64,000 nt of DNA from Chara braunii (Eukaryota > Streptophyta > Charophyceae > Charales > Characeae). The position numbers and the translations under genes were made by a program. Below, one piece after another: positions 23,883 to 35,152 of this stretch. The notes beneath the pieces are model-generated. The model ran no database searches, was not told the DNA's origin, and was given only the letters and a program-made list of their open reading frames with translations. Where the stretch lies: the NCBI GenBank assembly GCA_003427395.1, contig BFEA01000035.1, positions 2,322,252 through 2,386,251 of the forward strand, given 5' to 3'. Each line of letters opens with the position of its first letter. The stretch's first letter is position 1.

Positions 23883-25089
23883 TGGTTTAAACCGCTAGTA
23901 CACAGCCACAGCCTTGCTGAAAAGAAACTCACCACCTACCCCTTTTTTGTTTTTAGTGTTCTCCCTTTCTAGCCTTTTTTTTTTTTTTTTTCGGTTTCCC
24001 CCATTCTCGCCGTCTTACGCCATTACTACCCCGTCCCTACCCGTTCCCTAGCCACGCCCCGCGGGCCCCCCCCGCCGTTCCTCAACAGGAAACACAAACC
24101 ACCGGCCCCCACAAATATTGAACAACCTCCACAATACTCCGCTGGTTGCCCAGCCTCCAAGCCCTCGCACAACCACCTCGACGACCGGTAGGTGTCGTGA
24201 TAACGACCCCCCAGTCTCGTGTAACTCTCCATGCTCGTCGACATGCAAGACGCGAAAACCCTGCTAAACAACAAAACACAATCGGAGTAAGCGCAGCCTT
24301 CTGGCTGCAAACTGAGTGTGTAACTCAATTTTAATATTTGCAGCCTCATCATACTTGTTCACACATTCAGTGTGTTAATAAAAAAAAATATGTCGAACTC
24401 TATCTCAGCCAAACAGGCCTCAGTACCTTAGTTGGTCCACGCATGACACATGAACTATTCAAATATTAGACCTGCGTTCAAATTTGATCGCAAACAGAAC
24501 CAACTTCAACCAAGTAATTCTGAATTAGCTGCAATCTGTCATGAGGTCGGTGATATAGAGGTAGGAAAACAAAAAATTGCAAAAAGAGTTCCAAATTGCA
24601 GCAACCAGCAAAAAATCACGAAAAAAAAATATAAAATTTTGACGAGTTGCCCGGGTGTAAATTTATGGGAGAACTACAATCGGATGAACAAATTACGAAT
24701 TGTTGAAGATTTCGCAAAAAAAAGAAAGTCTAAGGAACATAAAGGAATAAATTTAAAAGAACGCAAACACTAAAAAAAATAAAAATCACTGAGAAATTGC
24801 AAATTTCGAGGAAATCAATTGTGCGCAAAAGGATTTATGACAATAAATTTCATTCAAAATATACAATGACAAGAAAAAAAAAAGACGTCGTATTTTCAAG
24901 AAAATGCAGATGGATGGTGAAGGCTAGAGTCGCCGTGGCGACATAATGACTTGTTTTTTAACCGTTTTGTGTTACCAAAGTAACCCTCCGGTGACGTGGT
25001 CACTTGATACTTGCGTGTCGTGCACGATGTTGAATAGGGTTATGGTCTCACTTGTACTACTAATTATCTTTATACGCCTCCATGTGAAA
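23883..25089. other. Gene-free transition to AT-rich DNA
   Basis: Composition drops from GC-rich (to about 24300) to AT-rich (24340-24900) with many A runs. A 107-codon Lys/Asn-rich frame at 24450-24773 is probably chance in AT-rich sequence. No repeat or RNA gene is recognised. Confidence 0.5.
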
Positions 25090-25583
25090 CTCATATTATT
25101 CGCATGAGATATAAGTTATGGGTTACAAAGGATCCAGGCATGTAAAGTCATGTTTAACATTTACGTTCGTGAGAATGAGACGCGTGGTAGTTTCTATATC
25201 CTAGTCAACTAACGTACGGCCACGTTTGGGAGATCAACGTCCCCAAGTGTTGATCCACCTGCAGGTTCAATTCAGGCGTAACCGCACGTACCACCTATGC
25301 TATAGCCTACGAGAAACACCCTCGATTAGGCCACATCTGCAATTGCATGTTTTCGCATGTGACTCAGTACCTCGGTGAGAATACGTCTACCTAAGGGATG
25401 GTAACAACTCTCACAGGTGGAGGTAAGTTGTACCTCGTAGAACACTATCATATCATAGGGAGTCGATGGAAGTCTAGATGGCGCACTGGACTAAAGAGGC
25501 GAAGCTGCTTGTGTTTGTGTGACATGTGGAATCCGGCGTGACATGGCCAGGAGGATCCCCGTGTGGGACCGATGCGCTCGACA
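25090..25583 (+). repeat. Highly diverged 3' end of a related LTR (LTR0)
   Basis: From about 25090 the sequence follows, with heavy divergence, the last 500 bp of LTR1-3: CGCATGAGATATAAGTTATGGG, the blocks around ACCTATGCTATAGC and AGAAACACCCTCG, GGTGGAGGTAAGT and GGGACCGATGCGCTCGACA. It ends exactly at CGACA (25583). The next bases, ACGTCATTACA, look like the tRNA-Asp-type primer binding site with G-to-A changes. The left limit is uncertain. It marks an older insertion of the same family. Confidence 0.65.
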
Positions 25584-25589
25584 ACGTCA

Positions 25590-26077
25590 TTACACTTAGT
25601 AACTACTCACACAAAGATCAAAAGGAAAGAATCAGTGGTCAGACATAATGTAGAATTCACACTGGCAAAACAATATCTGTGTAAAAATGTTATTGGGATA
25701 TTACATTCCCGTCTCTACCTTCTACGGGAAAGGCTGAATTCACAAGATGGTGTTAGTGCGAAAAGTCTCTTTACATAGCGTAATACCCGCCGTCAAATTT
25801 GATCATGAGCCTCATGACATGTCACAGCTAATGTAGGTCTAATATTTAAACACTTCATATATCATGTATGCACCAACTGAAGACGGGGAGATGACCCACG
25901 TTGTTACATCTAGTAATTGATACCTCTATGACCAAACAAAGAAAATCAGTAGTAAAAAAAAAAGAAAGAATTTACACGATAATATCGGTGTGAAAGGGTT
26001 TTTGGCATATTGGAATACCTACCTCTACCTTCCACATATAAGATGAAATTCACAAGATGGTTTCAATGTGAAAATAT
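25590..26077 (+). repeat. Diverged two-copy repeat (about 190 bp each)
   Basis: Segment 25590-25780 resembles 25893-26075: both run through CAAAGA, AGAATCAGT, AATATC, a TTxxGGxATATT block, CTCTACCTTC and GAATTCACAAGATGGT. They lie between LTR0 and the RT scrap. I do not know their origin; they may be leader sequence of the LTR0 element duplicated locally. Confidence 0.6.
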
Positions 26078-26345
26078 GACGCATCGGTGTTGACTATGCA
26101 GGGACGATCAAAATCTAGGAGGTGAAGAACTGACGCACAAGTCACCGCTTTCTTGAGGGCGCGAAAAGCATCCTCGTAGGGGGGGTTCAAAGGCCATCGC
26201 AGATTCTTCTTGAGGCCGATGAAGGTAAAAACGTAAGAGTATCTGGCGTATGCTCGGATGAAGCTACTGTAGTAATTATTAAGTTTGAGGAAAATGCGAA
26301 ACTGCTTAATGGATATGAGGTGTTAGACGTCCGTCATGATCAAGG
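26078..26345 (-). pseudogene. Ty3/gypsy RT-RNase H fragment
   Basis: Read on the minus strand from about 26315 to 26080 the frame is open and reads KQFRIFLKLNNYYSSFIRAY, then a connection ending KKAVTCASVLHLLDFDRPC and IVNTDA. This is the junction of reverse transcriptase with RNase H in Ty3/gypsy pol (the FLGLxNYYRRFI and APVLxxPDFxxPFxxxTDA blocks). A stop lies just upstream, and the rest of pol is missing on both sides. It is inverted relative to the large + strand element and is probably a scrap of a chromovirus like the one at 62-64 kb. Confidence 0.85.
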
Positions 26346-26687
26346 TAGCGGAGCTCTGCAACAATAAAATGTCGAAAGAAAAACAAATGTCCGATACAAA
26401 CATCCTAACTAACAACATAAAATGAAATATAACATGATACAATCCTAAAGTTATGGAGACAACTGCCTCAGTGCTGAAAGGAAAAGGCAACAATAATGTC
26501 ACAAGACGATGTTGTGTTACTGAACCACTAAGAGTGAGATGGTCTCAGAGGGGCGAATGCGGCCTAAGAATTTAAACTCCGGGTTCAGTCACACACAAAG
26601 GTGAGATAGGTCATCAGCTCGGGGCGGGAGAAGTAGTAATGAAAAAAAAAAAAAACAATGACGCTAACAGATAGACCATCAAGGCGT
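26346..26687. other. Unassigned flank of LTR1
   Basis: No gene or repeat is recognised, apart from a poly-A run near 26643. It ends AAGGCGT directly before LTR1. Confidence 0.5.
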
Positions 26688-28207
26688 TTTCGGTGTGAAT
26701 ACCCTTACAAGGGTATCCGCCCTGGTTTTCGCAAGTACCAGAAAATAAGTTTGATTTAAAAATTTAGGTATACCGCCCGAGGCGCGACTGCGTCTGTGGT
26801 TTACATTGACTAAATGGTCGACTAAAGTAAAGAGTGTTTGGGCGCGCAAATTTACGGTGTGTGTGATTTCTCTAATTATTGATGATAGCGAAGTCGGCGT
26901 AGTTGTCGGCCTAACTTTTATTTTTGATTAAGTTAAGATTAAAAGGGTTTTTGTCTCTTGATTGGTGGGGTTACCTGTGACTTGTACGCATGTGCGGAGA
27001 ATGTCATTGGCAACAAGGTGACCTTGAAATGTTTTCAGTAGGTCCTCGCTTTACACATTGTCCGCTTATTTAGGTGTTCGTCGAAACTAGACCAAGACTT
27101 GGGCCTAGCCCTATTGATTACGATGTTGGACTTTCATCAAAAAAATTCTCGGATCGAGATCGAGCGGCGACGATGCGGGGATATCAGGATAGTGCGAAGA
27201 GGACCGAGGGGTTGAGGACCCGATGGGCTATCCCCCTTGGTTTTGCCGTCGGCGGCGTTGAAACTGTACTAGCGGTTCCCCTCCCATCATCGTCATAACC
27301 TGACGACGAAGAGTTTTTAAAACATTGTTATTATTATCTGATGTTATTATTATTATTATTTTATTTTTTATTTTTTTTTAAAAGAAAAATTGGACATGCT
27401 TGAAGTAGGGCAGTTGGCATTTTAGCTCAAGAACGTAGGTACCAACCCACCTCATCCCAGGGTCAATGGCTAAGAGCATCCCGCACCGGGAGACCTTTAC
27501 GGTACCCAGACGCACAGGTGTCACACTTAGTCCCCCTGAGATGTTGCTAGCAGCCCTTTCGTTCTTCATCAAAAACTGCCTACCCCCAACGGGTGCAATT
27601 TATGTTTTGGCTTTTTGTAAGTCGGACGTAACACCGACCGAGGGTGGCCGTCGTGGCAGTCAAGGACCTTGAGTATGCGCCCCTTTCGACAAACCGGTTT
27701 AGATTTCGCCGTGGTCGGGATACAGGCGGAAGCAATTTAGTTTTGCCCGCCTGAAAGAGCAAACTATAAAAGTCAACGTGTGGGAGGTTGGCATCGGGTC
27801 CGTGGCCATGGCTTCCCTGGCTTCCCAATTGGAGAGTGACGATGGCCTGAAGCAAAAAGGGAAAACCGGGGAACATTCTGAGCGACTCTGTGGGGCTGCA
27901 GCCCCAGAAAAGCAAGGGCCGAAGGCAGGGCACCGCGGCCAGCCACGTGGGTCCCCTCCTCCACCACCACCCTTCAAAGATTCTGACTGGGAACTTGCTA
28001 CTACCACCAAATTCTGCACAAGGGCTCGTTAGATCTAGATGCACACTGGAGGTTTGCAGTGGGTCCGCGCTCTTGATTTCACGGGTTGAGTGAGGACTTC
28101 CCTGCTTAAGGCTTGAGGTGGTGGGAAACTCCACCAAAGCAGAGTAAGCGGGGCGGTACATGCTACTGCAACTGGCAATATTGGCCAGGGGTCGTCCGGT
28201 AGCATCA

Positions 28208-28251
28208 GGATCAAGCTTATTCGACGGGCCGACCACTCGACCACTATGACA
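28208..28251 (-). other. Pol III box A/box B-like pair, antisense in LTR1
   Basis: On the minus strand TGTCATAGTGG (box A-like) is followed about 23 bp later by AGCTTGATCC (box B-like). In LTR3 the same place reads TGGCATAGTGG, a perfect box A, and AGTTTGATCC (55682-55725). It may be a relic of a tRNA-derived sequence. No cloverleaf is evident. Confidence 0.3.
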
Positions 28252-30687
28252 CCTTTCCGGTCCCCTTCCCCTATGAATGTCAGCAGTCTCTGCATAATGC
28301 CACTAAGGGGGATTGTCGGGCGTTGCGCTAGAAGCAGCGGACAAAGTGAGTCAACAGAGCAACGACGCTAAGGGAGGAAAGTAGGCGCAGGTGGGGACAG
28401 AGGAGGATAAGGAAGAGAAAGCGAACGTGGGCGCAAATTTGCGCCGGGTGCGTTCGGCGGTGAAGATGATGGGATAGCGAACCCGGGCGCAACGAGGGGA
28501 GAATGGCACACTCGGCACTCCACAGAACCAGGCGGGAAGACCACTACAGAGGGGTTTTGAAAGACGACGAGCACGATTACGCAGTTAGTTTGCGCATTGG
28601 CTTAGTAGGTATGGTGGTAGAAGAGAAGTAGACCGTGCGGGAGATGGCGGGAGTGAACGAAGAAGGAGGAGTTAGCATGTAATATAGCTGATTGTGAAAG
28701 GAAAAGGGCAGGGAAAGCGGCATTTCCATTATGTTAGGGGTGAGTGAGTCTGATCGTGAGGATAGAATATGGAGAAAGTTAGTATAGATTAAGTTAGTAG
28801 TCGGAAAGGTTGCGCGGAGGTAGTACGACGAGAGGCTATGGCGGGCAGGAAAATGCATAGAGCGCCCGATTTTTCACAGAATCGAGCAAGGTAAGAACTG
28901 GTATTGGGGTGGTTAGCTACTGGGAATCCATTTGGGAAGTCAAAGTAGAGAGCGGATTAGCAGGCTAGGAGTTAATAGGAAGATTGGTGTGCAAAGGGAA
29001 ACGGAGCGTGACTATGGCATAAGGAAAAAGTTCTTTTAGTACACCCGACCCTCTGTAGAATCGGGCGAACTAAGATGGTGGTCTGAGACTTTCCTATAGG
29101 GCGAGGGTGATAGTGGAACCGGGTTTCGAAGATAGTGGGTGAAGTTTGTGTAGCAGATAAAGAGGGCTGCGTCGAGGGGAGAAATTAGTAAAGTATCCAT
29201 ACATTTAGCCCGATTTTTGTGATAGATTCACTTCAAACTTACCGGCTCTATCGATGGGAGTCGCCTCGTTCTATCTCTCCCTGTGGGTGCACTAAGTAGA
29301 CTCGTGCGCCTGGCGAACCCCTCAGTCATACTCACGACGGACCCTTTATGTATCCGCTTATTTGATTGTGTGTCCTTCCATAATATAGTGGAAGATCCAT
29401 TCAATATTGCTCGGCCTGGCGATAGGAGAGGCATGAGGCCAGCTGCGAGGGTGAAGACTTACCTTTTGGCCGGTACGATTTGCTCTGACTGTCGAGAGAA
29501 GTAGTCTTCCTCTGTCTCTCTGCATAACATTGGCGCAACGCGTCCTTCTAGGTTGCTGTGCGTCGAAGCTCCCCCCCACGTTAGTAGTTATCACGATCAA
29601 CGTCATCCCAATTCGTGATCTTCTTCTTCTTCTTCACTGTGAACGAATCTTGTTGGGCCAACCAAGAGTTGGGAGTGCGGGCTGAATACTTACCTTGTTG
29701 GCTGATCCGGTGCCCATTCTGCCAACCGGTTACGTGAGCCCGACTGTGTGGTTTGTATTCCCACATGTTGGACGTTCAGGTGAGCTAAGTGTAAGAGACG
29801 ATTGAAGAAGAGGAGAACGAATTTTCGCTTTGGGCGCTGCTGTGTTCCGCCGAGTCCTGCTACAGTGCGTTGTGCAGTTGCTGTTGTAGGACTGTAGTAC
29901 CACTGATTCGCTGCACATGCTGCATCTGCATGTTACTAGTGAGCGGCGAACTATCTAAGGTTTTGTTGCACTTTGGATAGAGCATGAAGGGTATGCCCTA
30001 CCAGAATGCAACCATTTTGGACTACGTTGCCGCAACTTAGATGGAGGTAGAAGCGGCGTGGCTTGAGGAAGTGGCTGAATTCGACAAAGAGGGGTATTGC
30101 TGCGAGTTGGAAGTACACCAGAGAGTTAACGGGTGATCGTCTGATTTTAGTTGACTAAGTTGTTACGGTTAGGCCACCATTGGGGGACCCTCAGGCGAAT
30201 GAAGGTACCAAGCTCCTCTCCTGCAAGTTGAGTCAATCCCACTCCTGTATCTCGAGCGTCTGAAACCCCTCCTTCTGCCCTCTAAGTCTAATCCTGTTCT
30301 AAGAGGAAGGAGGCAAGCGGGATTGCAACCCGTAAGACAGCCGCAAGACTCTGTGGGGAGTTAACCCACTGATTGAGCGCGCTCTGTCGGAACTCAAGAG
30401 GAGTTCTGGAGGCAGGGAACTGAGAGGTAACCATTTGCTTTCCCTCCATAAGCCCAGTTATAACCCCTACCTGTACGTCTTGCTATGGTTGACTGAGTAT
30501 ATTGCCTGCATCCCTTCTTTGACTTTCAGTTCGACTTTCAACACAAACCAGAGTTAATTAAATGAATGACTGTGCAAGTTACAGTTTCAATTTTGTTTGT
30601 CTAACTAAAAGCAGATTGCGGGGTTGCATCTGGGGGAAAGGTGAGAGGAAGGTTGTATTGAATGTGTTTGACTGGGTCAACCCAAGG

Positions 30688-31347
30688 CTGGGAGAGTCTC
30701 CATAAGATTGGAGGACCTAGTGATGTGTTTATTTTCGATTGCCTGAAGGACCAGCCAGGTTCCCATAAGATTGGTTAGTCTGGTTGCTTTGAGTAGCGAA
30801 GACTGTTTGTGCTTGATTTTCAGGAACCAAGCATTTTTTCATAAGATTGGATGACATGGTTGCCTTGCTTCTTTGGGTTTTCTTATGTTTTACTAGTTCT
30901 AAAGGAGAGTTGGGCATGTTCCATAACATTGGATGACCCCGACTCTCTCTTGTTTTATTTTGAGGGAGAAATTCAGGCAAAAGGACTGGACTGGTTCCCA
31001 TAAGATTGTGCGGTCTGGTCTGGAGCCGCGCACATGCTGAAACCAAAAGATTAAATTTGTTTAACTAAAGTGTATCATTTAACTGAAGAAAGTATGAATT
31101 AAGAATAAAATTGTGGTAAGAAGGAACATGATGAACCTTGATCTAAGATTATCAGTTCAGTCATATGTTACCTTAAAAGATAAAGTGCAGACAATTATAT
31201 ATAACTTGGATATTTAAATGGTCCAGGGCGACTAGGATGACTAACCTAGTCATGTGCCCAAAAAAGAGAAAAGTTGGAGTGCCCTGTGTTTGTGTATATT
31301 CTATGGCCGAGCTAGAAAGGTTCCCATAAGATTGGGTGGTCTAGTTG
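30688..31347 (+). repeat. Stem-loop array in LTR1 (core CATAAGATTGG, 6 copies)
   Basis: Six copies of CATAAGATTGG or close variants occur, each in a loop of about 20 nt. The best stems are GAGAGTTGGG/CCCGACTCTC (30905-30914 with 30938-30947, one G-T pair) and AGCTAGA/TCTAGTT (31311-31317 with 31341-31347, one G-T pair). The first hairpin pairs CTGGG with CCTAG. The fifth copy has lost pairing. All six copies carry ATT where LTR2 has TTT. Confidence 0.8.
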
Positions 31348-31639
31348 TAAGCCTGAAGTAAGTTGGGTATAAGAGACGAATTAGTGAGAGACTACGAACT
31401 ATTGTTTGACCAGGTTGACTTAGGGTTGGTGAGAGTACTTACCTTTGTGGTTTGGCCTTGCATGTGACTGCGTGAGGTTACTTCTTGGTATGAGTTTCAG
31501 TTGATAGGTAGTTGCTTTAGATGCTCGTCACGTGCTAGAGTCATATGAGATAGTTTCAATTCATGCATTTTCTTTGCTACGTTTATTTTTACTTAGGTCA
31601 ATTTCTACGTTTTCTAAGATTATTTATTGTACTTGATCT

Positions 31640-32215
31640 TGTATAAGTCTTGGTAAGCTACTTTCTCTACGAGAAACGATGCCAAAATTTCTACAAAACC
31701 ATGGAGTTAGTAAAATTTTGTCTTTTCAAAAGTTTGGTTTGTCTGACTTTTATATATGACTTAGTAAAAATCTGTAAAACCCCATTTTCTAATGGGAGTT
31801 CTGCCCAAATTTTTGCTACTTCAGGGAGTTAGACAAAATTGAACCTTGAAAAGTCAAAGTCACTTTCGATTTTGAACTTAGCTTTGTAGAAATCTTGGAT
31901 TAACGCTTTTTCAAAATGAGTGCTGCCGAAATTTCTATAAATCTAAGGAGTTAGTTAAATTTTGTCTTAGTCGAACTCAGATCGTGCTTCTGAGTTCATA
32001 TCTGACTTATAAAATATCTAAAAAAACTTATTTTTTAAAGGGAGTGTTTCTCATATTTTTACTAAATCAGGGAGTTCGACGAAATTTGACTTTCCAGAAT
32101 TAAAGATTACTTTTGTTTTCATATTTGAGTTATTATAAATTATGAAAAAACATTTTTCCTACGGGAAGCGCTGCCGAAATTTTCTTAGTTTAAAGAAGTT
32201 GGATTATATTTTGAC
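31640..32215 (+). repeat. Five-unit 122-bp tandem array in LTR1
   Basis: Units are anchored by GCTGCCGAAATTT-like words at 31681, 31803, 31925, about 32047 and 32173. Each unit has GGAGTTAGACAAAATT and a CTTAGTAAAAAT-like block. The same array with the same number of units occurs in LTR2 and LTR3. Confidence 0.85.
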
Positions 32216-32877
32216 TGATGATAATTCGGGCAATCCACCCTGAATAAGAGAGGTGTTGCCATAGGTCTGTATTGCGTTGGGTACTAGCTTAGAAGTAGGC
32301 CTAGCGGTAGATTCTAGGAGGACCTTGGATGAGAATGTGTTATGAATCTTTATTCTCCATACACTTATGAATTTAGCTTGGGTATTGACCTGTCATATGT
32401 TACATGCCCTCTTGACCGTTTGATTCAGGATCTGGAATAGAGTCAGCTTGATCCCACGGGGATCATCTTGTTGTCACTGATAACAGGTCGGTTGCCGATT
32501 TGTCGGTTTACGATTTAACTCCAATCCACTCTTGCCACTTAACCTAAAGGCTTTAGCCCTGAGGTTTGAAATGTCTAATTGTGTTTTCACCCGGACTTTA
32601 TGAAATGACCATTTAACAAAGGTACTGAGTATTTTATTGCTGGAAGGGTGCGCTAAGGTTAATGTTTGTGTGACTAAAGCAAAGGGTGTGAATGTTGGAG
32701 TTGTTGAAGTTGACCCCCCGTAGTGCATGAACTTTTTGGTTGAATCTTTGATTTGATTGTAGGTATGTTTGGTGGTTTGGATTTTGGATTTGACCGCCTG
32801 CGATCATATACATATATATGGCTGAGAGGAGTCCGACTGTGATTGTGAGAAGTGATCGTCACATAATTATAACCTTT

Positions 32878-32886
32878 TATATATAT
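32878..32886 (+). promoter_or_regulatory. Putative LTR TATA box
   Basis: TATATATAT lies in a block conserved in all LTRs (GAGAAGTGATCGTCA before, AAATACATATG after); counterparts are at 41941-41947 and 60876-60884. It lies about 1.07 kb before the LTR end, so R-U5 would be about 1 kb. A second conserved candidate, ATACATATATATGG, lies about 65 bp upstream. Confidence 0.45.
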
Positions 32887-33753
32887 GAAAATACATATGT
32901 CTTGAGTGTTTCGCGAGGCCTACTATGACCGCGTGTAAGGGCTAAACAAATTATGTTTTTGAGAGAAAAAGGAGATCCCCTGTTATCCTTTGTTTTTTAA
33001 AGTTTTTATAGTTGAACGTTGTAATCCGTTGCAGCCGTCAAAGTCAAACCCCTTAATTTCTCTCCAGACCCTGGATGATGGAGCTGGTCTCCAGGGTGAT
33101 AAGGGACGATTGCCATTACAGGTATGAACCTGTGTACCACCCACTTTCCGCAGTGTGCAGAAGAGGGTGTGGTTCTCAACCCCACTTGGCGGTTGTCCAG
33201 CGTCGAGAGATCAATCCCTCTAGGCGAGTGTCAACCGACACTTGACTGTCGAATGCAACCCTCGAGATTAACGAGGACCGCATGAGCATGGGTACTACAT
33301 AGTACGCCATCATTGCGACTGCTTGCGTATGCTTGCATTGCGAGTCGATATGAAATAACCCTGCGTCCACGCGGTTTTATACTAAGTCTCTCGTTATGGG
33401 ATGACTACTAAGAGACTAAGAGTGTTGTCGCTTTGTTTGTTCTGTGTCGTTTCGTGTATGTGTGTGTATGTGTGTTTTAATTTTTATGTTCTTAGAGTGG
33501 TGTATGTGTAGTGTGTGGAAGCGTCCCAGTCGACTGACGACGGGTCGCGCTTGGGACCTCAACACCCCAAGGCGTCGGTTCGCGTGCGGGTCCGATAAAG
33601 AGGTAAAACCGCGCGTACCCCCTATGCTACAGCGAACAAGAAACGCCCTCGGCTGGTCCACCTCTGCGATTGCAACTGATTAGGTTTCGTACTGTGATTT
33701 GTAGCTCCGCGGGGATACGCCCACCGAAGGGAGGTCACAACTCCTGTAAGGTG

Positions 33754-33762
33754 GAGGTAAGT
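33754..33762 (+). promoter_or_regulatory. Conserved 5' splice donor (GAG|GTAAGT) in LTR U5
   Basis: GGTGGAGGTAAGT matches the plant donor consensus. It is kept in LTR0 (GT at 25433) and LTR2 (GT at 42859), and as GTAAAT in LTR3 (61791), although the flanks diverge. It lies about 870 bp after the TATA box and before gag, so it could produce a spliced RNA for the ORF after pol. Confidence 0.5.
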
Positions 33763-33947
33763 CGTGTCTCGCATATGCCCTATCCTGTCGTAGGGGCTCG
33801 TGAGAGGTATGGCTGACGCACTCGGTCGGAGCGGCTTGCGGAAGCTCCATGTACATATCAAAATGAGGAATAGACCAACTCCTGCGTGATGCGGGCGGGA
33901 GGGTCCCGCCCCGTTTTATGTGGTGCTGGACCGATGCGCTCGACAGG

Positions 33948-33965
33948 TGGCGTCGTTGCCAGGGA
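33948..33965 (+). other. Primer binding site, tRNA-Asp type
   Basis: TGGCGTCGTTGCCAGGGA begins two bases after LTR1. It differs by only two bases from TGGCGCCGTTGCCGGGGA, the complement of the plant tRNA-Asp 3' end used by several Ty3/gypsy elements. It fixes LTR1 as a 5' LTR and the element direction as +. Confidence 0.85.
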
Positions 33966-34335
33966 TAACGGAAACCTACCGTTGTCGCTGGTCAAACGAC
34001 ATCAGGGTATGGGATTGAGATGGAAATAGGCGTATAAGGAAAGACAGAGTACGTGATGCCTTGACGGACTATCTATGATGGATGAACGTTATTAACGTAA
34101 TAAGTTTTATCTTTGATCTGATTGATTGCCTGAGTTAAAAAATCATAAAGGGAGTCCTATAGTGGAAGTGAGACCTACTAAGATGAGTTCAAAGGGAAGG
34201 AATGGGTAGTATTATTAGATCTATACCGCTAAGTGAATGTGCAGGAAACCTGATAGGCATTATGGTAAGTCAGGACACTGAATGAAAGTTTTTCCTCTTC
34301 TTAACAGGGAAATTTGAGTAAGAGATTCGACCAAG
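33966..34335 (+). other. Untranslated leader of element A
   Basis: A stretch of 370 bp lies between the primer binding site and the first gag ATG. I see no ORF or structure of note. Confidence 0.5.
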
Positions 34336-35152
34336 ATGTCGGGAGGCATTACTGATGGTGTCGGGAAAGTCCTGACAATTGATGACTTGGTCGAGGCCCT
34401 GAACAAACAACAGAGGTTGCAGAGCAACGTTCCCAAAGTCAACACCTTCCATTTCAACGGTGAGCGAGTTTCAGAATGGTTGAAACTGGTTGAGCAGACT
34501 CCGGTGGGGTTATTAGATGCGGTAAACTTCTAGCGTATTCTGAAGTATGTACTCCATCTGCACCACCAAGAGGTAAATAAGGTGATCAATGCAGCTAATG
34601 GCAGTTGGGCGAGGTTTAAAGATGGAATGCAGAGGAAGTATAGGCTGGGTGATGGTTTGTTGACCATTGCGGATTTAGAGGCAATGGATAGGGATGACTT
34701 TACGATAGTCGGGGCCTTTGCGCAGGAGCTTAAGAAAAAAACAAGGAAGGTCCCCGGAATCTCGGAAGAAGCACAATGTGCGATCTTTCTTAGGCTGTTC
34801 ACTGCCTCGGAGGCCTCGGAGTTGACAAGTCATGGAGGAGGAAGCGCAAAGCTCACCTGGGTCACCATCGACAAGGGGGTGGAGGAAGGGAGTTTGGACC
34901 AGGTGGAGCAGTATCAAATGCGCCAGCAAAGGCGAAAAAGGAAGGAGCGAGATGCGATCGCTTCAGGGACCCCGATGGTGAAAAGGATCGTAACAGACTT
35001 ACTTGCGGAGTTGAGGTATGGGAAAGACGCAGTGGTACAAAAGAAAGTGGTGACAACGATCCAAGGGAAGGGGAAGGATCCAGTGATAGAGGAGGCCATT
35101 CAGGAGGAATGAGAAGAAGAAGAGTCGGTGCCCCAACACCTTTCAAAGGCGT
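34336..35152 (+). pseudogene. gag: gag, N-terminal (capsid) half
   Basis: This is the N-terminal part of the Gag polyprotein that would form the particle shell. It starts MSGGITDGVGKVLTIDDLVE; FHFNGERVSEWL and the later GSWARFKDGMQRKYRLGDG block resemble capsid-type Gag of Ty3/gypsy elements. One frame is kept from 34336 to 35151 with two nonsense codons (TAG 34531, TGA 35110). It ends ...VPQHLSKA exactly where LTR2 begins. The reading continues after LTR2 as LHKQCNLTQ (43050), so gag was split by that insertion. No enzyme activity is expected. Confidence 0.8.

Larger units (their letters stand above)
26688..33945 (+). repeat. LTR1 (7.26 kb), 5' LTR of element A
   Basis: The start TTTCGGTG is a mutated form of the TGTCGGTG seen in LTR2 and LTR3; the end is GCTCGACA. 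Consensus ends TGTCG...CGACA are perfect 5-bp inverted repeats. Homology among the three long repeats starts and stops exactly at these points, and a primer binding site follows after GG. The order of blocks (5' palindrome, GC-rich block, hairpin array, 122-bp tandem array, TATA region, splice-donor region) is the same in LTR3 and, more diverged, in LTR2. Compared with LTR3 it lacks about 70 bp holding hairpin 6. Confidence 0.8.

Noticed and set aside
27580-28236. 218-codon minus ORF in LTR1
   Set aside because: The matching LTR3 DNA (55064-55760) breaks the frame, and no domain is seen. LTR sequence is not expected to code.
30688-31347. CRISPR-like array reading of the CATAAGATTGG repeats
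   Set aside because: Spacing is irregular, the repeat is only about 11-20 bp and inside loops, and this is eukaryotic LTR sequence.
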